DNA of 64,000 nt from Rhodanobacteraceae bacterium. Lineage in GTDB: Bacteria > Pseudomonadota > Gammaproteobacteria > Xanthomonadales > Rhodanobacteraceae. Shown here one piece after another: positions 40,710 to 49,885 of this stretch. The position numbers were made by a program, and so were the translations under genes. Under the pieces are notes generated by a model. It made no database searches. It worked only from the letters and a program-made list of their open reading frames with translations, and had not been told where the DNA came from. Every line of letters starts with the position of its first letter. Within the stretch, counting starts at the first letter, position 1. The stretch lies in contig CP126531.1 in the NCBI GenBank assembly GCA_030167125.1, forward strand, positions 2,128,501 to 2,192,500. Direction: 5' to 3'.

Positions 40710-40740
40710 CGCGTGATTGTAACGGCACGCCACAACTTAC

Positions 40741-40776
40741 CCCCCTCCAAAGGGAGGGGGTCGCGCGAAGCGCGCG
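40741..40776. repeat. Two adjacent hairpins upstream of nudE
   Basis: CCCCCTCC/GGGAGGGGG (40741-40760) and the perfect palindrome-like CGCGCGAAGCGCGCG (40762-40776) lie in the gap of 163 bases between nudE and the Pro-rich protein gene. The block up to about 40862 is further rich in CGCG and GGGGGAAG. The first hairpin resembles the hairpins near 18260 and 18370. It may be a repeat that ends the upstream transcript. Confidence 0.6.
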
Positions 40777-40872
40777 GGATGCCTGCGTGCGAAAGGCCAT
40801 CCCCCTCACCGCGCTTCGCGCGCGTTCGCTGCGCTCCGCCCTTCATGCGGAAGGGGGAAGTCGCCCGGACTA

Positions 40873-41742
40873 TCAACCCGACGACGCGGGTGGCGGCACG
40901 CTCGACGCCGACACGGGCACTTTCACCTTCTTGCCCGTCAGCGTTTCCGCGGGCGGCATCGACAGGCGGATGTCGTCGTCGTTCTTCGGCGGCGGTTGCG
41001 GATCGTCGCCCTTGCAGCCCGCCAGCAACATCAACGGCGAAACCGCGCAATGCAACTTGATGCCGCCCGGCAGATGCACGGTCTTCTTCACCGTGGTCTT
41101 CTCGATCGCCTTGTCGACCGCGCGTCCGATGGTCTTCTGACCCAGGCTTTCCTTGTCCGGCGCCCAATCCTGATTGAAGCGCGTGGGCTTGTACGGAACC
41201 GGCGACTTGCCGCTGTAGATCTGCGAGCCCTTGATTTCCGGCGCGCGATAGGCCGGCACGGGCGCGGCGGTCGACGCGCTCGGCGGAATCTGGATCTGCC
41301 CGTTCGACTGGTACAACTCCAGCGCGGGTGTTTTCACGCCTTGCATCTGCGCCTGGATGGCGCCCTTGGCGGGCGCCTCGTGATGCACGGGCCGCGGCAT
41401 TGCGGGGCGCGGCTGTCCCGGCAACGGCGGCGGCGCGAGCAGCGGCGGTGGCGGCGGCACGTTGGCCGCGGGCTCGATCAGCATCACCGCGATCACGTTG
41501 CGCTCGCCGTGGCGATGCGGCGACGGGCGCAGGATGCGCCACGCCAGCCACACCAGGATAACGTGCGCCAGCAGCACCAGCGCGAGCAGCATCCACAACG
41601 TGCGCCGGTCGCGCGCAACCGGCGTGCGCTGGGTGAGCCGCACGTAAGGCAGGCTGGACAGTTCGGCCGCGGCGTCGCGAAACTCCCAGTGATCCGGGTA
41701 TTCCGCCTGCACCTCGATTTCCATTCCGTCGTTGCGGGGCAT
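40873..41742 (-). CDS. Proline-rich single-pass membrane protein of unknown function
   Basis: The protein has 289 residues from the ATG at 41742; an ATG at 41724 is also plausible. The N-terminal cytoplasmic part (about 1-45) is followed by one membrane segment (about 48-70, LWMLLALVLLAHVILVWLAW). A Pro/Ala-rich stretch (PPPPPLLAPPPLPGQPRP) and a C-terminal segment with IKLHCAVSPLMLLAGCKGDD follow. The layout (TM then Pro-rich periplasmic part) recalls TonB/energy-transduction proteins, but the TonB C-terminal domain is absent. Its function is unknown; it stands alone, divergent from the EF-G-like gene. Confidence 0.7.
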   Translation of the reverse strand: MPRNDGMEIEVQAEYPDHWEFRDAAAELSSLPYVRLTQRTPVARDRRTLWMLLALVLLAHVILVWLAWRILRPSPHRHGERNVIAVMLIEPAANVPPPPPLLAPPPLPGQPRPAMPRPVHHEAPAKGAIQAQMQGVKTPALELYQSNGQIQIPPSASTAAPVPAYRAPEIKGSQIYSGKSPVPYKPTRFNQDWAPDKESLGQKTIGRAVDKAIEKTTVKKTVHLPGGIKLHCAVSPLMLLAGCKGDDPQPPPKNDDDIRLSMPPAETLTGKKVKVPVSASSVPPPASSG

Positions 41743-41922
41743 GCGACCGGCCGTTGCGCGCGACGCGCGCATTGAAGTGTACGGGAAGCGCGGCAACCGC
41801 CCGCTCGCGCGTCGCCTCGCGATTCAGACCCTGCCAGGGGTCCCAGGTTCCGCGGGCCTTGACCGTGGATGCGGATAGGCGCAAGGTTTCATGCCTGCCG
41901 CCATCGGAAAAGCGAGGTCAGC

Positions 41923-43974
41923 ATGGGCGCCTACTCCACCGAGGACATCCGCAACGTGGCCCTGGCGGGCCACGCAGGCGCCGGCAAGACCAGCCTGTTC
42001 GAAGCGCTGCTGCAGGCCGGCGGCGCGATCCAGACCGCGGGCAGCATCGAGCGCGGCAACACGGTGTCCGATTTCGACGACCAGGAAAAGGAACGCCAGC
42101 ATTCCATCCATTCGTCGATCGCGTCGATCGACGTCGCGGGCTGCCACATCAATCTGATCGATACCGCGGGCTACGCGGATTTCCGCGGCGAAACGCTGGG
42201 CGCGCTGGCCGCGGTGGAAACCTGCGCGGTGGTGGTCAACGCCACCAACGGCATCGAACACGGCACGCGCCGGCTGATGCATTACGCCAAGCAGCGCGGC
42301 CTCGCGCGCATGCTCATCGTCAACCGCATCGACATGGAAGACATCGACCTCACCGGCCTGCTGGCCGCATTGCGCGACGAGTTCGGCGCCGAATGCCTGC
42401 CGGTGAACCTGCCCGCGGAACACGGCAAGCGAGTCGTCGATTGCTTCTTCGCGCACGACGGGCAAAGCGACCTCGGCCCCGTCGCCGATGCGCACCAGCA
42501 GATCATCGACCAGGTGGTCGAGATCAACGAGCGCCTGATGGGCCGCTACCTCGAAGACGGCGAGGAGAATCTTTCGCCCGAAGACCTGCACAACGCCTTC
42601 GAACAATGCCTGCGCGAGGGCCATCTCGTGCCGATCTGTTTCACCTCCGCGCGCAGCGGTGTGGGCGTCGCGGAGTGGTTGCAGATTGCACGGAAGTTGT
42701 TGCCGCATCCGGGCGAAGCCAACCCGCCGCCCTTCATGAAAGGCACCGGCGCCGACGCGAAACCCGTCGAGGCCAAGCCCGATCCGCGCGCGCACGTGAT
42801 CGCCGACGTGTTCAAGATCATCAACGATCCGTTCGTCGGCAAGCTCGCAGTGTTCCGCGTGTGGCAAGGAACGGTGAAAAAGGATTCGCAGCTCTTCATC
42901 GACGATGGCAAGAAGCCGTTCAAGGTGGGTCACCTGCTGCGCCTGCAGGGCAAGGACCACATCGAGATCGAGCAGGCGATTCCCGGCGACATCGCCGGCG
43001 TCGCCAAGGTCGAGGAAATCCATTTCGACGCGGTGCTGCACGATTCGCACGACGAGGATGCGATCCACCTCAAGCCGCTGGACTATCCGCTGTCGATGTT
43101 CGGACTCGCGGTGGAACCGAAGCACAAGGGCCAGGACCAGAAGCTCGCGACCGCGCTGTCCAAACTGGCCGAAGAAGACCCCTGCCTCACGATCGAGCAC
43201 AACAAGGAATTGAACGAGACCGTGGTGCGCGGCCTGTCCGACCTGCACCTGAAACTCACGCTGGCGCGGATGCAGGCGAAGTACGGCGTCGAGGTGATCA
43301 CGCATCCGCCGCGCATCGCCTACCGCGAAACCATTGGCGCGAGCGCCGAAGGCCATCATCGCCACAAGAAACAGACCGGCGGCGCCGGGCAATTCGGCGA
43401 GGTGTTCCTGCGCGTCGAGCCGCTGCCGCGCGGCGCGGGTTTCGAGTTCAGCGACGAAAGCAAGGGCGGCGTGATCCCCAACCAGTTCATTCCGGCCATC
43501 GAGAAAGGCGTGCGCCAGGTGCTGGACCACGGCGCGGTCGCGGGCTATCCGATGCAGGACGTGCGCGTGGTGGTGTACGACGGCAAGTACCACCCGGTCG
43601 ATTCCAAGGAAGTCGCGTTCGTGTCGGCGGGCAAAAAGGCGTTCCTCGACGCGGTTGCGAAGGCCCGGCCCATCGTGCTGGAACCGATCGTCAACATGGA
43701 CGTCAACGTGCCCGAGCAATACATGGGTGACGTCACCGGCGCGCTTGCCTCGAAGCGCGCGCGCATCAACGGCACCGATTCGGCGCACGGCGGCGTGCTG
43801 GTGATCAAGGCGCAGGCGCCGCTGGCGGAAGTGGTGGACTACCAGACCGAATTGCGCTCGCTCACCGGCGGCGAAGGCCGCTTCGCGATGGAACTGTCGC
43901 ACTACGACGCGGTGCCGGCGCAAATCCAGAAACAGCTCACCGAGGCGTACAAGCCCAAGGCGGAAGAAGACTGA
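41923..43974 (+). CDS. Elongation-factor-G-like GTPase (FusA2 type)
   Basis: This 683-residue translational GTPase has the five EF-G domains: GTPase about 1-280, domain II about 290-390, then III, IV and V, with GGAGQFGEVFLRVEP and KEVAFVSAGKKAFLDAV. Three motifs differ from canonical EF-G. G1 is GHAGAGKT (residues 16-23) instead of AHIDAGKT, G3 is DTAGYADF with Tyr84 in place of the catalytic His, and G4 is NRID instead of NKxD. GAGG lies 6 bases before the ATG. This fits the EF-G2/FusA2-like paralogues, for which a slow or absent GTPase activity has been reported, rather than main EF-G. Confidence 0.9.
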   Translation: MGAYSTEDIRNVALAGHAGAGKTSLFEALLQAGGAIQTAGSIERGNTVSDFDDQEKERQHSIHSSIASIDVAGCHINLIDTAGYADFRGETLGALAAVETCAVVVNATNGIEHGTRRLMHYAKQRGLARMLIVNRIDMEDIDLTGLLAALRDEFGAECLPVNLPAEHGKRVVDCFFAHDGQSDLGPVADAHQQIIDQVVEINERLMGRYLEDGEENLSPEDLHNAFEQCLREGHLVPICFTSARSGVGVAEWLQIARKLLPHPGEANPPPFMKGTGADAKPVEAKPDPRAHVIADVFKIINDPFVGKLAVFRVWQGTVKKDSQLFIDDGKKPFKVGHLLRLQGKDHIEIEQAIPGDIAGVAKVEEIHFDAVLHDSHDEDAIHLKPLDYPLSMFGLAVEPKHKGQDQKLATALSKLAEEDPCLTIEHNKELNETVVRGLSDLHLKLTLARMQAKYGVEVITHPPRIAYRETIGASAEGHHRHKKQTGGAGQFGEVFLRVEPLPRGAGFEFSDESKGGVIPNQFIPAIEKGVRQVLDHGAVAGYPMQDVRVVVYDGKYHPVDSKEVAFVSAGKKAFLDAVAKARPIVLEPIVNMDVNVPEQYMGDVTGALASKRARINGTDSAHGGVLVIKAQAPLAEVVDYQTELRSLTGGEGRFAMELSHYDAVPAQIQKQLTEAYKPKAEED

Positions 43975-44015
43975 CACGGACGTTGTCCCGCAACATCACC
44001 CACGAGGAGAACGTC

Positions 44016-44576
44016 ATGACACTCGCTGCGTTGTGGTTGCCGATCGTCCTGTCCGCGGTGTTCGTGTTCATCGCGAGCGCGCTCAACAACATGTTCCTGA
44101 AGTTCTGGCACACGCCGGATTACCGCAAGCTCGCCAACGAGGATGAAGTCCGCGCGGCGATCCGCGCCGGCAATCCCGCGCCGGGACAATACGTGGTGCC
44201 GTGGTGCGGCCCGGGCGCGATGAAGGATCCGGCGATGAAGGAGAAGTTCGCGCAGGGACCCGTCGGCATGGTGGTGCTTCGCCGCAGCGGCGCCATGAAC
44301 ATGGGCGCATCGTTGTTCCAGTGGCTGCTGTTCTGCATCCTCGTCTCACTGGTCGGCGCGATGATCGCCGTGCACGCCGTGCCGCCGGGCGCGGACCATC
44401 ACCTGGTTTTCCACGTCACCGCGCTGGCGGCGCTGCTCGGCTACGCGTTCGGCGCGTTCCCGGATGCGATCTGGTGGGGCTTCCCGTGGAAGGTCGCGTT
44501 CAAGTACATCGTCGATGGGATCGCCTACGCGATCATCACCGGCTTGACCTTCGTCTGGCTGTGGCCGGCCGCTTGA
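44016..44576 (+). CDS. DUF1761-like multi-pass membrane protein
   Basis: The 186-residue protein starts behind AGGAG and has four hydrophobic segments (about 5-28, 96-117, 126-148 and 160-184). Conserved-looking phrases are NMGASLFQWLLFCILVSLVG and GAFPDAIWWGFPWKVAFKYI. It resembles the DUF1761-type small membrane family. A long non-membrane loop (about 30-85) shows YVVPWCGPGAMKDP, possibly a metal-like or hydrophilic motif. It starts 41 bases after the EF-G-like stop and may share its transcript. Confidence 0.75.
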   Translation: MTLAALWLPIVLSAVFVFIASALNNMFLKFWHTPDYRKLANEDEVRAAIRAGNPAPGQYVVPWCGPGAMKDPAMKEKFAQGPVGMVVLRRSGAMNMGASLFQWLLFCILVSLVGAMIAVHAVPPGADHHLVFHVTALAALLGYAFGAFPDAIWWGFPWKVAFKYIVDGIAYAIITGLTFVWLWPAA

Positions 44577-44656
44577 TCTGCGCAGCCCGGATGAAGCGCG
44601 GCGGGAATCCGTGAGTACAGCGCCACCATGTTTACGGAGACTCAGGTTGAAACTGG

Positions 44657-45208
44657 ATGACTCGCGACACGCGGCCAGCAATCCACATTCGCATCGCTAC
44701 CACGGACGACACGCCTTTCATCCTGTCGCTGGTGCCGCGCTTCGTCGCGTTCGAATTGCCGAAGGGCCGGCGCAAGCGTGAGACCGCGGCCGCCATCCGC
44801 GCCGACGTCGAGCGCGTCTTGCGCGAGGCGCCGCCCGGCGACCATTTTTTCGTCGCCGAGCATCCTGACAAGCAACGCACGGGATTCCTGCACCTGCAGG
44901 TGCAACGCGATTTCTTCTCGGGCGTGCGCGCCTGCCACATTGCCGATCTGGCGGTGGCGTCGGGACACGACGGCCGCGGCATTGGCCGCGCCCTGCTTGC
45001 GCATGCGGAAACCTGGGCGAAACAGCACCGCTGCAAACTCCTGACGCTCGCGGTGTTCCCCGGCAATGCCCGCGCCCGTGCGCTTTACGAGCGCAATGGT
45101 TTCGGCACCGACCTGCTGCGGATGGCGAAGCCGATGGAGCGGAAGCAGCGCGTAGCCGACAACGCAGCATGCCAACGCGGTTGCAACCGCCCTGCTGCCA
45201 AAAAGTGA
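44657..45208 (+). CDS. GNAT-family N-acetyltransferase
   Basis: This 183-residue acetyltransferase uses the GNAT fold: IHIRIATTDDTPFIL near 10, then CHIADLAVASGHDGRGIGRALL with the acetyl-CoA pyrophosphate-binding R/QxxGxG/A loop, and CKLLTLAVFPGNARARALYERNGF with the conserved N-ALYE-GF end. The C-terminus after MAKPMERKQR is an extra basic/cysteine-rich tail (AACQRGCNRPAAKK). The acceptor substrate is unknown. It follows the membrane protein gene by 80 bases on the same strand. Confidence 0.9.
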   Translation: MTRDTRPAIHIRIATTDDTPFILSLVPRFVAFELPKGRRKRETAAAIRADVERVLREAPPGDHFFVAEHPDKQRTGFLHLQVQRDFFSGVRACHIADLAVASGHDGRGIGRALLAHAETWAKQHRCKLLTLAVFPGNARARALYERNGFGTDLLRMAKPMERKQRVADNAACQRGCNRPAAKK

Positions 45209-45338
45209 CACCGTTCACATTTGGTGCTAGTTTGCCCCACGCGACCCGCGCGTAGCGGTTCGCGGCGACCCGCCAGCGCTCTGCGCCCGACGATCGCGTC
45301 CTGCCAGGGACGGTTCGACGTACCGACGCAGGGTCGCC

Positions 45339-47591
45339 ATGCCTGATCGCACCCGTTTCTCTTATCGCGCCTTCATCAGCTACAGCCACCGCGACAAGGC
45401 GTGGGCGGACTGGCTGCACAAGGCGCTGGAAACGTACAGCGTGCCGTCGCGCCTGGTGGGGACGACTACCGCACACGGCACGATTCCGCACCGCTTGAAT
45501 CCGGTGTTCCGCGACCGCGACGAACTCGCCAGCGCCACCGACCTCGGCCGCAAGGTCAACGAGGCGCTCGCGCAATCGGAAAACCTGGTCGTGATCTGCT
45601 CGCCCGCGTCGGCGGCGTCGCGCTGGGTCAACGAGGAAGTGCTGGCGTACAAGCGCATGGGCCGCGCCTCGCGCATCTTCTGCCTGATCGTCGATGGCGA
45701 GCCGAATGCCACGGACCTGCCCGGCCGCGAAGCGGAAGAATGTTTCTGTCCCGCGTTGCGCTTCGCGACGGGCGCGGATGGACGCCCAACGGACGAGCGC
45801 ACCGAACCAATCGCCGCCGACGTGCGCCCCGGCAAGGACGGAAAACAGAACGCCAAGCTGAAACTGATCGCCGGCATGCTCGACGTCGGCTTCGACGCGT
45901 TGAAGCAACGCGAGCAACGCCGCCAGGTCCAGCGCATGACCGCCATCGCGGCGCTCGCCGTGATCGTGATGCTGATCACCAGTGCGCTCGCCGTCGCGGC
46001 GCAGGTGTCGCGCCACCGCGCGATCGTCGCGCAGCACGAAGCGGTGATTGCCAAGCAAGTCGCCGTGCGCCGGCAGAAACAGGCCGAGGACCTTGTCGAT
46101 TTCATGCTCGGCGACCTCAACAACAAACTTTGGCAGGTCGGACGACTGGACATCATGAAGTCCGTAAATGACAAGGCCATGGCATATTTCAAATCGCTGC
46201 CACCCACCGATGTCAACGACAACGCGCTGGTGCTGCGTGCCAAGGCGCTCGAGAAGATTGGTGGCGTGCGGCTGCAATCGGGTTCGGATGCAGACGCCAT
46301 CGATGCCTTTCGCGCGTCCGCGCGCATTTCGTCGCGCCTCGCTGCGGCCGCACCGAGCGATCTCGCGCGCCAGATTGCTTACTCGCGAACGCTCACCTTC
46401 ATCGGAGACACCTACAACGAGGAGGAGGACTTTGCCGACGCGCAGCCAAACCTGGAGCTGGCAAAGCGGTTATTGCAACCTTTCCTGAAGCGGGCATCGA
46501 ATGTCCCGTCGTTGCTCGTGCAGCTGGTATACGTGGACGACAACCTTGGCCAGGTCATGCAAAATCGCGGACAGCTGGAAGCGGCGGAAACCGACTACCG
46601 CGACATGCTGTTGTTGGCCCGAACGCTTGCAGCGTCACGACCGGACAACGCCAACGCGCAGGCGCTCGGCAAGGCGCACGACCTTCTCGCCGGCCTCGCG
46701 CTGCAACGCGGCGACCTTGCCGGCGCCGTGCGCGAATCGAGCGCCGCCGTCGTTGTTGCGGAGCGCGCCCTCGCACGCGATCCGAAAGACAACGACCAGC
46801 GCCATTTTGCACTGGACACCCGCGCGGTGTTGGGCCATGCGCTGGTCCTCGTGGGCGACGAACGGTCCGGGACACGGGACTTGCAGCAAGCTGCGGACAC
46901 GGCGACGCGCTTGTTGCAAGCCGATCCGAACGACGACTGGAGTCGGTCGGGTGCGGCGATCTATTCGTCGGAACTGGCGGGACTGCAGCGTGCGAATGGG
47001 CACCTCGCCGCGGCTGAAGCGCTCAGTGCTAAGGCCGTCACCATCATGGCAGCCGAAACCAAAAGAGATTCAACCGACAACAACGACTACGCAGACATTC
47101 TGGTCGAACGGGCGCTGGATCTGCAGGCCGCCGGGAAGCACGCAGCCGCCGACGCGGCCGCGCGCAACGCATTGGGCGTGCTTCAGACGCTGATTGCCGC
47201 GAATCCACACAGCCTCGACGCGGAACAGGCAGCCATGCGTGCCCGGCTGCTGCTGGCAACCGCGAATCCCGATCCGGCACGTGCGACGGCACTGCGTGAA
47301 GAGGCGCTGCGAGCGCTGCAGTCCGCACCGGTGACCCATGACGATCTTGACTCCATGGCGCTGGAAATTCAGGCGTTGCTGGCGCTGGACCGCAAGGCCG
47401 ACGCGCAGCCACTGATCAGGCGACTCTGGAACGGAGGCTATCGCGATCCGGAATTCGTTGCGCTGATGCAGCGCGAACACATCGCGTACCCGGTCAATCG
47501 CGGATTCCAGGCGCGATTGGCGGCTGCTACGCACGCCGTCGATGGTGGCGTCGTGCCTGTGCCAGCGGTAACCGACACCGAGCACAAGTGA
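45339..47591 (+). CDS. TIR-TM-TPR protein 1
   Basis: This 750-residue protein has an N-terminal TIR domain (about 7-145) with the start FSYRAFISYSHRDKAWADWL. The glutamate of TIR NADases is Glu100, in SRWVNEE, four residues after Trp96. Its C-terminal TIR part reads IFCLIVDGEPNATDLPGREA. One hydrophobic helix follows (about 203-224), with a basic flank KQREQRRQVQR before it, so the TIR side is predicted cytoplasmic. An alpha-helical signature QAEDLVDFMLGDLNNKLWQV then leads into TPRs (about 290-700), expected on the periplasmic side. It overlaps the next gene by four bases. Confidence 0.88.
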   Translation: MPDRTRFSYRAFISYSHRDKAWADWLHKALETYSVPSRLVGTTTAHGTIPHRLNPVFRDRDELASATDLGRKVNEALAQSENLVVICSPASAASRWVNEEVLAYKRMGRASRIFCLIVDGEPNATDLPGREAEECFCPALRFATGADGRPTDERTEPIAADVRPGKDGKQNAKLKLIAGMLDVGFDALKQREQRRQVQRMTAIAALAVIVMLITSALAVAAQVSRHRAIVAQHEAVIAKQVAVRRQKQAEDLVDFMLGDLNNKLWQVGRLDIMKSVNDKAMAYFKSLPPTDVNDNALVLRAKALEKIGGVRLQSGSDADAIDAFRASARISSRLAAAAPSDLARQIAYSRTLTFIGDTYNEEEDFADAQPNLELAKRLLQPFLKRASNVPSLLVQLVYVDDNLGQVMQNRGQLEAAETDYRDMLLLARTLAASRPDNANAQALGKAHDLLAGLALQRGDLAGAVRESSAAVVVAERALARDPKDNDQRHFALDTRAVLGHALVLVGDERSGTRDLQQAADTATRLLQADPNDDWSRSGAAIYSSELAGLQRANGHLAAAEALSAKAVTIMAAETKRDSTDNNDYADILVERALDLQAAGKHAAADAAARNALGVLQTLIAANPHSLDAEQAAMRARLLLATANPDPARATALREEALRALQSAPVTHDDLDSMALEIQALLALDRKADAQPLIRRLWNGGYRDPEFVALMQREHIAYPVNRGFQARLAAATHAVDGGVVPVPAVTDTEHK

Positions 47592-49828
47592 AGGACGAAC
47601 CTGTGCAAGCCGACGACACCAGCGCACGCTTCAGCTACCGCGCCTTCATCAGCTACAGCCACCGTGACACGGCATGGGCGGATTGGCTGCACAAGGCGCT
47701 GGAAACGTACAGCGTGCCATCGCGGCTGGTGGGAACGACCACCGCACACGGCGCCATTCCGCGCCGCCTGAATCCGGTGTTCCGCGATCGTGACGAACTC
47801 GCCAGCGCCACCGACCTCGGCCACAAGGTCAACGAGGCGCTCGCACAATCCGAAAACCTCATCGTGATCTGCTCGTCCGCGTCGGCGGCGTCGCGCTGGG
47901 TCAACGAGGAAGTGCTGGCGTACAAGCGCATGGGCCGCGCCTCGCGCATCTTCTGCCTGATCGTCGATGGCGAGCCGAATGCCACGGACCTGCCCGGCCG
48001 TGGAGCGGAAGAATGTTTCTGTCCCGCGTTGCGCTTCCAGCTCGATGCGAATGGTCAACCGACCAGCGAGCGCACCGAGCCGATTGCCGCCGACGCGCGT
48101 CCCGGCAAGGACGGCAAGCCCAACGCCAAGCTGAAACTGATCGCCGGCATGCTCGACGTCGGCTTCGACGCGTTGAAACAACGCGAACAGCACCGGCGCA
48201 TGCGGCGCATGGCCATGCTCACGACCACCGCGCTGGCGGTGATGGCGGTGACCATCGTGCTTGCGATTGCGGCATTGATCGCACGCCACGACGCAGTGAT
48301 TGCGCAGCAAGCCGCCGAGCGCCGGCAGAAGCAGGCCGAAGGCCTGGTCAATTTCATGCTGGGCGACCTCACCGACAAGCTGACGCAGGTGCAGCGGCTC
48401 GACATCATGCAGTCGGTGGACGACAAGGCGATGGAATACTTCCAGTCGCTGCCGACCGCCGATGCGACGCGCGTGGCGCTGACACAGCGCGCGACGGCAC
48501 TCACCAAGATCGGCTATGTGAGATTGAACCAGGGACACCTGCCCGAAGCGCTGGCGTCGTTCCAGGCCGCGGCGAAACTGGCGGCCGGCTTGGCGGACGC
48601 CGTGCCAACGGAAATTGCACCGCAACTGCAGCATGCGCGAATCCTGGCCTTCATCGGCCAGACCCATTGGCTGCAGGGGCACCTGGACCTCGCGCAGCGA
48701 AGCTTTGATGCAGCCCGGCAATTGTTGCTGCGGTTCGAACCGCGCGCGCCGAGTGATCGTGGTCTTCAATTCGAGCTGGAGATGATCGACAACGACCTGG
48801 GCCACGTATACGAGGCGCGTGGCCGGTTGGACCAGGCTGCGAGTGCATACCGCAATGCGCTCGAACTCTCGCAGCGGCTGGTCGCCGCCCAGCCGGACAA
48901 GGCCGATTGGCAAAGCGAGCTCGGCGGCGCCCACAACAACCTCGGCAAACTGGCGCTGTTGCAAGGCGACCTCGCCACCGCGATCGACGAATACACGGCC
49001 GACGACAGGATCGAGTCGGCGCTGTCGGCCAGGGATCCCCGCAACAACAGCCAGCGCTCCGCCATGCTCTCGGTGCGCGCCATCCTTGGTCGCACGCTTG
49101 CGCTGGCGGGCGACGAACCGACCGGCATCACGGACCTGGGAACGGCGGTCAGGATCGCCGGCGAACTCGTGAATGTCGATCCGAACAACACCGATTTCCA
49201 GGACGTCCTTGCACTCTATTCCATCCAGCTCGCGCGATTGCAGCGCCTGGATGGAAACAGTGCCGCGGCCCAAAGCCTGACGGCACGTTCCCTGTCCATT
49301 CTTTCCAGACTGGCCCGCCAGGATCCGACCAACGGCTACTTCCAGAGCGACTTGGCCTCGGCGCAGCTGGAGCAGGCCGCCGAATCCTTCGCCGCGAGCC
49401 AGGTCGGCCCGGCGCGCAACCAGGTACAGACCGCGCTGCGCACACTGGAACCGCTGCTCGCAAAGCAGCCCGATGATCGCGGATTGCTGCTGGCCAAGCT
49501 GGAAGCGCAGCTGCTGCTGGCCCGGACCGGCGGCGAGCCGGATACCGCAACCCGGTTGCGCGATCAGGTCATCGACGCCGTGCAGCGGCAACACAGCGGG
49601 CGCGACGACCCGCGCCTGCTGGCACTCGAAGTCGAAGCCCTGCTCGAATCGAACCGCAAGCCCGACGCGCAACCCGTGATCCGGCAATTGTGGAAGTCCG
49701 GTTATCGCGACGCCGCGTTGCTGGCCACGCTGCAACGCGGACGCATTGCCTATCCGGTCAACACCCCGTTCCAGCAGAAGCTGCAGCTCGCCGGCCGCGG
49801 CCAGCACGATCCGGATGCAACAAGGTAG
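47588..49828 (+). CDS. TIR-TM-TPR protein 2
   Basis: The 746-residue paralogue starts at GTG 47588, overlapping the previous stop. The TIR domain is about 15-155 with Glu108 in SRWVNEE four residues after Trp104. The membrane helix is near 210-232 (MLTTTALAVMAVTIVLAIAA), followed by EGLVNFMLGDLTDKLTQVQR and TPRs. The TIR DNA is far more similar to TIR protein 1 than the TPR part; a run of 124 bases (45604-45727 versus 47877-48000) is identical. It has no good Shine-Dalgarno, so coupled translation with protein 1 is likely. Confidence 0.88.
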   Translation: MKDEPVQADDTSARFSYRAFISYSHRDTAWADWLHKALETYSVPSRLVGTTTAHGAIPRRLNPVFRDRDELASATDLGHKVNEALAQSENLIVICSSASAASRWVNEEVLAYKRMGRASRIFCLIVDGEPNATDLPGRGAEECFCPALRFQLDANGQPTSERTEPIAADARPGKDGKPNAKLKLIAGMLDVGFDALKQREQHRRMRRMAMLTTTALAVMAVTIVLAIAALIARHDAVIAQQAAERRQKQAEGLVNFMLGDLTDKLTQVQRLDIMQSVDDKAMEYFQSLPTADATRVALTQRATALTKIGYVRLNQGHLPEALASFQAAAKLAAGLADAVPTEIAPQLQHARILAFIGQTHWLQGHLDLAQRSFDAARQLLLRFEPRAPSDRGLQFELEMIDNDLGHVYEARGRLDQAASAYRNALELSQRLVAAQPDKADWQSELGGAHNNLGKLALLQGDLATAIDEYTADDRIESALSARDPRNNSQRSAMLSVRAILGRTLALAGDEPTGITDLGTAVRIAGELVNVDPNNTDFQDVLALYSIQLARLQRLDGNSAAAQSLTARSLSILSRLARQDPTNGYFQSDLASAQLEQAAESFAASQVGPARNQVQTALRTLEPLLAKQPDDRGLLLAKLEAQLLLARTGGEPDTATRLRDQVIDAVQRQHSGRDDPRLLALEVEALLESNRKPDAQPVIRQLWKSGYRDAALLATLQRGRIAYPVNTPFQQKLQLAGRGQHDPDATR

Positions 49829-49885
49829 CGAGGAGCATCGTGGCACCAACCAGCACATGGATCCCTTCCAACCGGAGACAAAAGC

